From assembly GCA_023139105.1 (NCBI GenBank), contig JAGLOF010000001.1, positions 1 to 64,000 of the forward strand: a stretch of DNA of 64,000 bases, in the 5' to 3' direction. This document shows, in pieces, positions 1 to 8,716 of the stretch. The notes beneath the pieces were generated by a model. That model did no database searches, was not told the origin of the DNA, and saw nothing but the letters and a program-made list of their open reading frames with translations. The stretch is from a bacterium (GTDB lineage: Bacteria; Zhuqueibacterota; QNDG01; JAGLOF01). The number at the start of each line of letters is the position of its first letter. The first letter of the stretch is position 1. The position numbers were made by a program, and so were the translations under genes.

Positions 1-33
1 TTCAGTGCATAGTAGTTGAGTTTTAGAACATGT

Positions 34-129
34 AACCACAGAATACACTGAACACACTGAAAAAAAATAAAAACCCAGACACCCCATCCCTTATATACCT
101 CTTCCGTGTATTCTGTGTATTCCGTGGTT
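34..129. repeat. Inverted pair of degenerate CCGTGTATTC repeats
   Basis: Left arm 34-61 starts AACCACAGAATACACTGAA; right arm 102-129 reads as its imperfect reverse complement and ends ATTCCGTGGTT. Each arm is itself made of repeated units of the type (T)CCGTGTATTC/TGTGTATTC. The A-rich spacer is about 40 bases. Nothing else is visible in positions 1-298, which form the upstream region of folC. Similar tracts recur at 8731-8765, 25303-25425 and 27232-27270. Confidence 0.7.
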
Positions 130-298
130 GGATGCTCTTGCTTTAAATATCAACTTGCGGCCTCTCCGATAGCCCTTGATATCCATCTTGGGCTTCACAG
201 GGGAGGGATATTTATCCCGTAGAGTGGGGCTGGGGGAATACTATAATTGTTGTAAATTTATCTTGATTAGATAGCACTGCTATTTGTAACTTACGGCC

Positions 299-1600
299 AT
301 GAAAATTCAAACAATACAAGATGCAAGAGATTTTCTCTTCACACGCCGTGCAACAGGAATGAAACTGGGCCTTGAACATATGCATGATCTGGTCAGGTTG
401 ATGGGTCACCCCGAATACAGACTTCCTGCAGTACACATAGCCGGAACCAACGGCAAAGGATCAACATCTGCTATCCTGGAATCAATTTTGCGCAAAGCTG
501 GCCTCAAAACGGGTTTATATACATCACCACATCTCATCGATGAGAGAGAACGTCTGCGTATTTGCGGGACAAGAATTACCGAGGCCGAAATTCTTACACA
601 TCTCAAAGCCATGATGCCGCATATTGAAAAGGCAGGTGCATCATTCTTTGAAATTCTTACAGCCATGGCTTTTAAACACTTTACCGAAAACGATGTGGAT
701 ATGGCAGTGCTGGAGACAGGTCTGGGCGGTCGGCTTGATGCTACGTCTGTGATAACACCAAAATTATGCATAATAACCAGCATTGATAAAGATCACACAA
801 AAACACTGGGTAATTGCTTAACCGATATTGCCGGAGAAAAAGCCGGCATACTGAAAACCGGCGTTACAGGCATTATTGGAACAGTACAAGAAGAAGTACA
901 TCACTTTTTCAGGAATTTTGGAGAGAAGAATAACATCCCCCTTCTCTTTACCGAAGACCATATAAAGATAAAAAACCTGCACGTCAGTGAAAATGGCTCT
1001 GTTTTTGATTGTCAGACAAGAGATGCTGTTTATTCGGATTGCAATCTGCGTCTGCTGGGTCGGCATCAAGTTTTAAATGCCGGTGCAGCTCTTATGGCTG
1101 TAGACTGCCTCAGAGAACAAGGCCATGCCATATCTGATAAAGCTGTACATGGGGGCCTTGCCACTGTACGCTGGCCTGCCCGCCTTGAAAAAATTTGCGA
1201 TGCACCCAAGATTATTATCGATTCTGCACATAATCCTGTGGGTGCAGCAAGTCTGGCTGCAGCTATCAAAGAATTAATAAAATATGATAGATTAATTCTA
1301 CTGTTCGGCGTATTAGCCGATAAAAAATATGAATCTATGCTTAAACAGCTGGCACCTCTGACCGATGAATTTGTATTTACACAACCACTCTCAGACCGTG
1401 CACTACACCCTGAACGACTTGCCGCGCTGCCATGTGTCCGGGGGAAAACAGTACATTGTAATACGGATATCGGGGAAGCATGGAAAAAAGCCAGATCTCT
1501 TGCAAACGAAGGAGATTGCATTATTGCAGCAGGATCAATCTATCTTGTGGGAGAATTACTGCTTCTTGAAAGCAATACACAGCCTGGATTGATTCAATGA
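299..1600 (+). CDS. folC: Bifunctional folylpolyglutamate synthase/dihydrofolate synthase
   Basis: Cytoplasmic Mur-ligase-type ATPase that joins glutamate to dihydropteroate and then extends the polyglutamate tail of folates. Seen: P-loop GTNGKGST at residues 49-56, the following YTSPHL motif, the E-T-G-L-G-G-R-L-D stretch (residues 139-147) and a C-terminal H-N-P substrate-binding motif (DSAHNP, about residue 315). The 433-residue length is normal for the family. It starts at ATG 299 with no strong Shine-Dalgarno. Its TGA overlaps the ATG of the next gene by 4 bases, so the two are probably translationally coupled. Confidence 0.95.
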   Translation: MKIQTIQDARDFLFTRRATGMKLGLEHMHDLVRLMGHPEYRLPAVHIAGTNGKGSTSAILESILRKAGLKTGLYTSPHLIDERERLRICGTRITEAEILTHLKAMMPHIEKAGASFFEILTAMAFKHFTENDVDMAVLETGLGGRLDATSVITPKLCIITSIDKDHTKTLGNCLTDIAGEKAGILKTGVTGIIGTVQEEVHHFFRNFGEKNNIPLLFTEDHIKIKNLHVSENGSVFDCQTRDAVYSDCNLRLLGRHQVLNAGAALMAVDCLREQGHAISDKAVHGGLATVRWPARLEKICDAPKIIIDSAHNPVGAASLAAAIKELIKYDRLILLFGVLADKKYESMLKQLAPLTDEFVFTQPLSDRALHPERLAALPCVRGKTVHCNTDIGEAWKKARSLANEGDCIIAAGSIYLVGELLLLESNTQPGLIQ

Positions 1601-3432
1601 CGATATTTTCAATAAATTCAGAGCAGCACCGCCACAGATCCTTGCAGCGGCAAGTTAAGAACCTGGGAAAGCGTGTAGAACTGTTAACACGCCAGAGTAT
1701 TCGTCTCTCCTGGATGAGGGCAATACTCTTTCTGAGCATATTGGCAGCCGTGTTGATCTGCACTAAATTTGTCAATCATCTATCAGCTTGGATAGTCCTT
1801 GTAGCAGGCATGGGAATATTTGGCGCAGTTGCCTTAATTCACAAACGCCTCGAATTCCGCAAGAAACGAATGGCCCTGTTTGCAGAACTGCTTAATGAAG
1901 AAGCAGCCAGACTCACACATAGCTGGTCACTCATTCCTGCCCCGCCGGTAGAACACATTCATCAAGATCATGCTTTTGCCATGGATCTGGATATTATAGG
2001 CATGCGCTCTCTGCATCATCTGATCAACCTGGGCATCACACAAGGGGGAAGCAGCAGGCTGGCACAGTGGTTATGCTCTGAATCTCCTCAATGGGATGAG
2101 CTTCCTCAGCGTCAAAAAGCCGTCAAAGAGATGACATGCTTCATTCCCATATGGCGGCGCATAATGCTAAAACTGCGCCTGAAAGACAGAACACTCATCA
2201 ATACCATAAAGTTACAACAGTGGGCATCGCATGAATTCAAATTGCCGCCTATGAGAAACAATTTCATTATTGCCACAATACTGGTAGTAATTAACGTGCT
2301 AGCGTTCACACTCTCTCAAGTATTAAAAACACCCCCATATTGGATATTGACAACAATAACGTGGACCATTTTCTACTTTTTCAAATCAAGAGCAATAACC
2401 AGCCACTTCCATATTCTTGCGGAATTGGATGATGAACTTACACAGCTTAAAAACCTCTTTCTCGATATAGAATCATTTCCATGTGCTTCTAACACAGCAT
2501 TGGGCAGCTATTTTAAGCCTTTTGCCCAAGATAAAATACTGCCTTCCGGCTTGTTGAAACGCATAAAGCTCATCACAGCAGCCATTGGACTGCGCCAGAA
2601 TCCTGTACTGGCAATATTGCTGAATCTGGCTCTGCCATGGGACTTCTTTTTTGCACGGAGAGCGGAATGCCTCGAGATTACAGTACACCGTCACTTTCCC
2701 AAATGGCTGGATGCATTACACAACATTGAAGCCATAGCTTCTTTAGCCGGAATAACATGGCGGCATACTAAATGGACATTGCCCGATATTGAACGAAAAA
2801 AGAACCAGCCCCTTATGACAGCATCTGATATGGGCCATCCGCTTCTGCCATTCAATCAACGCCGTGTAAATAATTTTATCCTGGAAAAACCAGGCCATAT
2901 AGATTTAATAACCGGGTCCAACATGGCCGGAAAATCTACATTCCTGCGCACAGTTGGTATCAACCTGGTACTTGCATGGGCAGGAGGGCCGGTATGCGCA
3001 TCTGCTTTCTCAACAGCAAGGTTCAGACTCTTTACCAGCATGCGTATAAACGATTCTCTCACAGACGGTGTCTCCACCTTCTATGCAGAAGTTAAACGCT
3101 TAAAATCGCTGCTGGATGCCATTACAGCAGAACATCCGATACTACTCTACTTTTTTGTAGATGAAATATTCAGAGGCACAAATAATCGTGAGCGACTAAC
3201 CGGAAGCCAGGCTTTCCTGAAATCTGTAGCAGGCAAAAATTGCACAGGCCTGGTCTCTACACATGATCTGGAATTGACATCTCTAGCTAAAGAGAACCTC
3301 CATATTCATAATCATCATTTCTGTGAAGAGATCATCGATGGCAAGCTTCACTTCGACTACAGCTTGAAACATGGCCCATGCCCTACTACCAATGCACTTA
3401 TCATAATGAAACAGCACGGGCTGCCTGTATAA
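1597..3432 (+). CDS. Membrane-anchored MutS-like ATPase
   Basis: 611-residue protein carrying only the C-terminal half of the MutS architecture: core/clamp-like helices and the ABC-type ATPase domain V. Walker A is TGSNMAGKST (439-448), Walker B ends in DE (522-523) and is followed by FRGTNNRER, as in MutS enzymes. The mismatch-recognition and connector domains are absent. Instead there are two hydrophobic hairpins near residues 45-85 and 225-265, giving about four membrane segments. Short MutS-related membrane proteins of this layout occur in Bacteroidota and relatives; their role is unknown and mismatch repair is unlikely. Overlaps folC by 4 bases. Walker B is preceded by unusual aromatic residues (LLYFFVDE). 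Confidence 0.85.
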   Translation: MTIFSINSEQHRHRSLQRQVKNLGKRVELLTRQSIRLSWMRAILFLSILAAVLICTKFVNHLSAWIVLVAGMGIFGAVALIHKRLEFRKKRMALFAELLNEEAARLTHSWSLIPAPPVEHIHQDHAFAMDLDIIGMRSLHHLINLGITQGGSSRLAQWLCSESPQWDELPQRQKAVKEMTCFIPIWRRIMLKLRLKDRTLINTIKLQQWASHEFKLPPMRNNFIIATILVVINVLAFTLSQVLKTPPYWILTTITWTIFYFFKSRAITSHFHILAELDDELTQLKNLFLDIESFPCASNTALGSYFKPFAQDKILPSGLLKRIKLITAAIGLRQNPVLAILLNLALPWDFFFARRAECLEITVHRHFPKWLDALHNIEAIASLAGITWRHTKWTLPDIERKKNQPLMTASDMGHPLLPFNQRRVNNFILEKPGHIDLITGSNMAGKSTFLRTVGINLVLAWAGGPVCASAFSTARFRLFTSMRINDSLTDGVSTFYAEVKRLKSLLDAITAEHPILLYFFVDEIFRGTNNRERLTGSQAFLKSVAGKNCTGLVSTHDLELTSLAKENLHIHNHHFCEEIIDGKLHFDYSLKHGPCPTTNALIIMKQHGLPV

Positions 3433-3461
3433 AACTACATATTTCGCAACGGAGAATCTTC

Positions 3462-4451
3462 ATGAAGGCTCTTATAACAGGTGCCGGTGGATTTATCGGT
3501 AAAAATCTAACACAAAAACTGGCCTCTATGAATTGGCAGATAGTATGTACTGATCTGAGAATACCGGACATTCACACTGAGACAGATAGTATTAAATGGG
3601 TCAAGTTGGACTGCCGGAAACCGGATGATCTGCAATCTGTTAATTTAATGCATGATATAGATGTAATCTTTCATCTGGCAGGACTGACCAGGGCAGTAAG
3701 TGAAAATTCATTTATTCAAGCGAATGTCATGACTACTCAATTTATGCTGGATGAAATTGAGCGTTCCGAAGCTCCAATTAAACGCTTCGTACTGGTATCC
3801 AGCCTGGCAGCTGCCGGACCTGCATCATCACTTGAACAAATGCCTGTCGAAAAAGATGAGGCAAAGCCCGTAGAAGCATATGGACGCTCCAAGCTGGCCG
3901 CAGAATCTCTGCTACATGACAATAAGAATAAGATACCTTACACAATTATCCGTCCCGGTTCTGTTTATGGAACAGGTGACCGTGATTTTATTAAGCCATT
4001 ACGCTGGATCTGTAGGGGAATAGGCATTTTCCCAGGCACTTTTAATCAATGGATATCTGCCATATATATCGATGATCTCATCACAGGCATGATTCAAGCC
4101 GCAGTCTCCACAAAAGCATTAAATCAAAAATATTTCCTGTGCAACCGTGATGTACACTCATGGCCGCAGATCTATGATATAATGGCTGCCATAACAGACA
4201 GCCACTACCGCAGTATAAAAATTTCCGGTAGGGCTATTGCCAGAATTATAGGATTTCTATCTTCTCTTCCTTTTATTCACAACATCCCCCCTGTCGATGC
4301 TCACAAGATCAGTCTAACGCTGCACCGGTACTGGGTGGCATCACCCCAAAAAGCCATTGATGATTTTGATTTCAAGCCCGATACAGATCTTAAAGAAGGT
4401 TTTGAGAAAACCATAGAATGGTATAGAAAACAAGGTTGGCTAAAAAAATAA
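3462..4451 (+). CDS. NAD-dependent epimerase/dehydratase (extended SDR)
   Basis: 329-residue extended short-chain dehydrogenase, probably acting on a nucleotide sugar. Seen: N-terminal Rossmann motif TGAGGFIG directly after the start, the acidic residue D at the end of beta-2, the conserved SS(L)AAAGP strand, and the active-site YxxxK as YGRSK, followed by IIRPGSVYG. The frame is open further upstream to 3378, but ATG 3462 has GGAGA eight bases before it and puts the Rossmann motif at the N-terminus. It lies 29 bases after the MutS-like gene and probably shares its transcript. The substrate cannot be told from sequence. Confidence 0.9.
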   Translation: MKALITGAGGFIGKNLTQKLASMNWQIVCTDLRIPDIHTETDSIKWVKLDCRKPDDLQSVNLMHDIDVIFHLAGLTRAVSENSFIQANVMTTQFMLDEIERSEAPIKRFVLVSSLAAAGPASSLEQMPVEKDEAKPVEAYGRSKLAAESLLHDNKNKIPYTIIRPGSVYGTGDRDFIKPLRWICRGIGIFPGTFNQWISAIYIDDLITGMIQAAVSTKALNQKYFLCNRDVHSWPQIYDIMAAITDSHYRSIKISGRAIARIIGFLSSLPFIHNIPPVDAHKISLTLHRYWVASPQKAIDDFDFKPDTDLKEGFEKTIEWYRKQGWLKK

Positions 4452-4772
4452 CAAATCTCAAATACCAAATTCCAAAAAACAAAAAACAAAATCCAAATCT
4501 CAAATACCAAATACCAAACAATAAAAAAAAATGTCATCCCTGCATGCTTCTGGCAGGGATCTAACATTTAAAGGATCACATTTACGAGCAAGGCAGAGCA
4601 GTACTTTTTCCTGTTTTCGACACAGGGACACCCAAATTTTTATAAAATAAAAGAAGAGCAGGAGCATTGCGAAAAAGATGAAAATGACAAATCTCAAATA
4701 CCAAATTCCAAACAAATGAATCGTCATTTGTAATTTGGAATTTGGAATTTGTTTTTTGTTATTTGTTTTTTA
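4452..4772. repeat. Composite degenerate repeat (CAAATNCCAAA type) between convergent genes
   Basis: No gene. 4452-4525 repeats units of the form CAAATACCAAATTCCAAA; 4687-4711 repeats them; 4724-4772 carries the reverse complement (AATTTGGAATTTGGAATTTG). Between them, 4533-4562 is a different module, GTCATCCCTGC...GCAGGGATCT, with 8-bp arms 4536-4543/4553-4560. The whole looks like nested or stacked short repeat elements between the epimerase gene and the convergent kinase gene. Confidence 0.75.
4701..4745. terminator. Long AT-rich hairpin between convergent genes
   Basis: Left arm CCAAATTCCAAACAAATGA (4701-4719), loop ATCG, right arm 4724-4745 complementary except for a 3-base bulge. T-rich sequence follows on the + side. 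It could terminate transcription from both directions, but it is built from the repeat family itself, so termination is inference. Confidence 0.35.
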
Positions 4773-5972
4773 TTATTTGCTCTTTCTGTTTGTATTCAAA
4801 TCAATACGCATTGTTGTACCAAGGCCGGAACGCGATGTTTTGACATAGAGTTTACCGGAGTGATACTCATCTATAATCCGACGGGCCAGAGACAATCCTA
4901 ATCCCCATCCTCGTTTTTTTGTGGAAAAACCGGGTCTGAATATCCGCTTCTTCAGCCTGCTATCCATTCCACGGCCATTATCTGCAATTTCTACATGTAC
5001 TGACCGACCGCCTGAGGAACTGAAACAACAAATGGTAATTGCTCCTGCCGATTTATCCATGGAGTCGACACTGTTTTTCATTAAGTTTTCTATAGCCCAC
5101 TGAAAGAGATCGGCATTAATCAATACCGACGGTACAGATTCATAGGCCTCTTCTATCTCAACTGTTTTATGCAATGTAGGAGTACGTCGTCGGATATACT
5201 GAGCCACATCTTGTAAGACATTAGGAAGATATTCAGGCTTTAAATCAGGTTTTGAACCTATTTGAGAAAAACGCTGTGATATCATAGCCAGGCGCTGAAG
5301 ATCTTTATTCATATCCTGATAGACTTCTTTTATTCGTCTGACACTGCCTGTTTCCAACACCTCCACCCAACCCATCAGAGAGCTGATCGGCGTACCCAAC
5401 TGATGAGCCGTCTCCTTAGCCATTCCCACCCAGATTATGCGTTCTTCACTATGTTTCATCTGCGTGAAACCCATGAAGCCGATCAACAGAAAAAGTCCAA
5501 CTACACCTACCTGAACATATGGAAGCCATTGTAGTTTATTAATCAAACTGGAATCACCGAAATAAAGATAACCCAGTACCTGATCCTCCCATAAAACTGC
5601 AACGGGTTGAGAGTGCTTTTCCATGGATCGTATCATCTTCTGAATACTGGCAATGGTCTCTGCAGACTTATCTGTTGGATCTATACCTATGCCCTTCCAC
5701 CAACTTGGTTTTTTATTTGCATCAGTGTTGATTAACGGAAAATTGGTCTGCTGTATCACCTCATCAAATAAAAAACTGTACAGTTCCGGGCTGTCTGTGG
5801 CTGCTACCTTGGCGTACATATTAGCATAAGTCGAGACCAGACGCCTGGATTCACGACGCAGATCTCCTATCACCTGCTGTGTATAGAGATGTAAAAACAC
5901 ACCCATAGACAGCATGATAAATAGTAGCGTGACCTTATATCTGCTTACAAGCTGCATAATACAACATCCCAT
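4773..5972 (-). CDS. Sensor histidine kinase (HQLGTP type)
   Basis: 399-residue membrane kinase. Two membrane segments (about residues 14-30 and 152-172) bracket an extracytoplasmic sensor region of about 120 residues. The cytoplasmic part has the H-box KETAHQLGTP with phosphoacceptor His190, then the N-box NLMKNSVDSMD, G1 DNGRGMD and G2 GWGLGLSLA. No response-regulator gene is adjacent, so the partner is elsewhere. It is the last gene of the long minus-strand glycan operon, 15 bases after yfhO-like. A second ATG five codons in (5957) has a weak GGGATG upstream and may be the true start. Confidence 0.88.
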   Translation of the reverse strand: MGCCIMQLVSRYKVTLLFIMLSMGVFLHLYTQQVIGDLRRESRRLVSTYANMYAKVAATDSPELYSFLFDEVIQQTNFPLINTDANKKPSWWKGIGIDPTDKSAETIASIQKMIRSMEKHSQPVAVLWEDQVLGYLYFGDSSLINKLQWLPYVQVGVVGLFLLIGFMGFTQMKHSEERIIWVGMAKETAHQLGTPISSLMGWVEVLETGSVRRIKEVYQDMNKDLQRLAMISQRFSQIGSKPDLKPEYLPNVLQDVAQYIRRRTPTLHKTVEIEEAYESVPSVLINADLFQWAIENLMKNSVDSMDKSAGAITICCFSSSGGRSVHVEIADNGRGMDSRLKKRIFRPGFSTKKRGWGLGLSLARRIIDEYHSGKLYVKTSRSGLGTTMRIDLNTNRKSK

Positions 5973-5987
5973 TAAGAATAATGATAT

Positions 5988-8504
5988 TTAAGAGCAATGT
6001 GAATTTGCCTGTACTTCCTTAGCTGTACGGTGGCGTTCTACAAACCATGCGGCCACAGCAATCAATACCAGCATGACAAATACCACCACACTTAATAACA
6101 GACCCAGATGGAACATCCTGGGTTTAAAGATCATCTCCACGCGGTGATTGCCCGGCTCAAGCCATACTGATCTCAATAAATAGTCTGTCTTGTAGATTTT
6201 AGTTGGCTTACCGTCAATAAATGCTTTCCAACCTGCCGGATAATACATCTCGCTGAATACAAGCAATGCCGCACTCTTCATATCGACATTGACAACTATT
6301 TTATGAATATCATAAGATTCAATTAAAGCAGTATTTTGAGTAACATCTCCCGGTGTCTTGTCAATCTTCTCTTCCAAAATAGCTGTCTTTGCCGGATCAA
6401 AACTACCGCTGGCCATATAATCAAGTATTGTATTATTGCCTCTGAGCTGCAATATCTCCTCAGGAAACCAGATACGCGGCAGAGCGTGTTTAAATTGATA
6501 GACACCGTTCTGGCCGCGAGCCGGCGGCGCATACACTACCTGCATACTGCTGTCCAATTCAGTCAGCGGTAAAGGCGTAACAATATAGTGTATATTCATC
6601 AACTTAAAGAAAGCTGATTGAGCATTTACTTCAGCTTGAGTTAGACTAGTGGGATTACGCAGCCCCAAACCTCTGGCACTCTGTTGAACATAATTCCTGG
6701 GCATGTTTGAACCCACAGTAAAACGTTCAATAAAGGATTGGTATGTCTTCAACTTGGCCGCATGGTAACCGTTTATATTCTCAATAAAATGATACATATA
6801 CCAATTAGCAGATCTGGAGTCATTAAAAGGCATTATTCTAAATGGTTTTTGCTGTGCTTTCAAATAAGTGATATCCGGTGTTTCTGTAAAATATTGTGTC
6901 TGTCTGCTTACCGGATTGATTTGTTTCTTCATAAATCGATTATTAACCGGCCATACATCGATTAATACCAGCAGGATGAATGCAAAAGGCATCAACACAG
7001 TCCAACGCCGTTTATTAAGTGTCAGCATGATCAGCATCCAGGTACCGCCAAAGAGCAGCAAAGCCCTCAAACCGTCTGACATAGCCATTTTATATGCCAC
7101 CGCTGCATTTTGTCCCGCTTTGACAGCCCAGCCAAGATATGCTGATTTCCCTAATAACAAGACCAGAAAGATCAAGACGACTACAGCACCGAAACCAAAG
7201 AGGTACTTACGTATGGCAGCAGAGGCCTTTTTATCCGGATCTACGGCAAGTTTCATCAATGAATCAACACCATATGCGGCCAAAACGACAACGGCGATCA
7301 TCATAAGTATTGAGATCATATTGGGTACACGGAACTTGTTAAAAAACGGCAAAAACTTAAACATGGGACCGTACAGAATGGGCAGATGTTTTCCGAATGC
7401 AACAAATAGAGAGAAGATAAACAGCCCAACAAAAAACCATGTAATTTTATTACGCCTTATGACCATGGCCAGTCCTGCAAGCAACATTACAACCAGGCCG
7501 AGATAGATCGGAAAATCCGTAAAGGGCATGGGCCCCCAGTACGTGGCTCCACCAAAACCTGTAAATGATGGGACGATGAAGTTAATCAATTCAACGGGAG
7601 GCAATGACCAGCTTGTGGCATATGAAAAGTCCAGTCCGCTACCACTGCCGCCGCGTATGGAATAATGAGAGTATTCCCACACAGATAAATGCAGAAATGA
7701 TGACATCGCCAGTCCTGCCAACAAAGCTACAGCCAGCATTGCAGTAGTCTGCACCAGCACACCGGGAGATTTTTTAGATCTTATCTCTCCAATAAGCCAG
7801 TAGATCCAGTACAGGCCCAACATCATCATCGTGTAATAACATATTTGCACATGAGCACGCAGCAGCTGAAAACCAACAAATATACCCAAGAGGCAGAGAT
7901 CAATAATCTTACGTCTGTCTAAAAGACGATGTGTCAGCATGAAAATTATTGGTATTAAAGCGGCTGTCAATAACTTGGTATTATGTGAAAAGACAGTATA
8001 CGTCACTATTGGCGGCGCAAAAAGCAATGCCGTAGCTGCAAGAAGGGCAGCACCGGTATTTATCTTTTTATCTCGCAAGAACATAATTAAAAAGCTGCCA
8101 AAAAGCATATAATTTAATAATAGCCTTGTAAAAGACGACGATGTACCTACCAGGTTTATCACCCAATCCACAGACTTGAGAATCTGTCCCAGCCAATCTG
8201 TATATGGTGCCATATGCAGACTTGCAAATGAAGGCATTCCGCCAAAGACATAGGGATTCCAAAGCGGATAAATGCCCCGGCTCAAGGCATCTTTAATAAA
8301 TGGGCTCCCACATTGTGTATTTATTCCATCAGGCGGCATGAAAGTCTTGCCGCCAAATAGCACGGGAAAATAAAATATAGCCAGCAGCACCAGTAAAATG
8401 CCAAGTGCTACAGGTAAAGTATATTTCTCCCACAATGCCCAATTAATTAGCTCTACCGGAGCTATCTGCTTAACAGAACTTACCTTTTTCTTCTTTTTTG
8501 CCAT
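5988..8504 (-). CDS. YfhO-family multi-pass membrane protein
   Basis: 838-residue integral membrane protein with about a dozen hydrophobic segments and a final soluble domain ending in a last membrane helix. It matches the YfhO (DUF6044/GT-C-like) family, which in Gram-positives is tied to glycosylation of surface polymers using lipid-linked sugars. The N-terminal GT-C-like loop contains PPDGINTQCGSP. The C-terminal segment has the typical YYPAGWKAFIDGKPTKIYK stretch and VEMIFKPR. Start chosen at ATG 8504 because AGGAG (8511-8515) sits six bases upstream; the reading frame is open five codons further. Position after a flippase and a CDP-glycerol-type transferase fits a polymer-decorating role. 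Confidence 0.85.
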   Translation of the reverse strand: MAKKKKKVSSVKQIAPVELINWALWEKYTLPVALGILLVLLAIFYFPVLFGGKTFMPPDGINTQCGSPFIKDALSRGIYPLWNPYVFGGMPSFASLHMAPYTDWLGQILKSVDWVINLVGTSSSFTRLLLNYMLFGSFLIMFLRDKKINTGAALLAATALLFAPPIVTYTVFSHNTKLLTAALIPIIFMLTHRLLDRRKIIDLCLLGIFVGFQLLRAHVQICYYTMMMLGLYWIYWLIGEIRSKKSPGVLVQTTAMLAVALLAGLAMSSFLHLSVWEYSHYSIRGGSGSGLDFSYATSWSLPPVELINFIVPSFTGFGGATYWGPMPFTDFPIYLGLVVMLLAGLAMVIRRNKITWFFVGLFIFSLFVAFGKHLPILYGPMFKFLPFFNKFRVPNMISILMMIAVVVLAAYGVDSLMKLAVDPDKKASAAIRKYLFGFGAVVVLIFLVLLLGKSAYLGWAVKAGQNAAVAYKMAMSDGLRALLLFGGTWMLIMLTLNKRRWTVLMPFAFILLVLIDVWPVNNRFMKKQINPVSRQTQYFTETPDITYLKAQQKPFRIMPFNDSRSANWYMYHFIENINGYHAAKLKTYQSFIERFTVGSNMPRNYVQQSARGLGLRNPTSLTQAEVNAQSAFFKLMNIHYIVTPLPLTELDSSMQVVYAPPARGQNGVYQFKHALPRIWFPEEILQLRGNNTILDYMASGSFDPAKTAILEEKIDKTPGDVTQNTALIESYDIHKIVVNVDMKSAALLVFSEMYYPAGWKAFIDGKPTKIYKTDYLLRSVWLEPGNHRVEMIFKPRMFHLGLLLSVVVFVMLVLIAVAAWFVERHRTAKEVQANSHCS

Positions 8505-8716
8505 GGTGCTCTCCTGCAATACTTTTAAAAATTGCTGATATAATATCTAATTACTCACTCTTTTCTACAGTTTTCAACACTCTTCCATAGATACTCTATA
8601 GTAACAATGGTTCTATTTCGAATTACACCAATACGCACTTTCTCAAAATACTAGGGACATATCTCTGCGCTTCATTGGCAAATGCCTGTATCCCCTTGAA
8701 GTAGTCGTGTGATTAA
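8505..8716. other. Intergenic spacer inside the glycan operon
   Basis: About 210 bases between the flippase gene and the yfhO-like gene; no gene seen. It is the only sizeable gap inside the operon, so an internal promoter for yfhO and the kinase is possible, but none is clear. Confidence 0.4.

Noticed and set aside
3378..3461. Upstream extension of the epimerase
   Set aside because: It would overlap the MutS-like gene and place 28 residues before the Rossmann motif; ATG 3462 has its own ribosome-binding site.
6868..7506. 212-codon + strand frame opposite the YfhO-like gene
   Set aside because: It lies wholly antisense to a strong membrane-protein gene, is rich in low-information residues and shows no domain; it mirrors the codon bias of the real gene.
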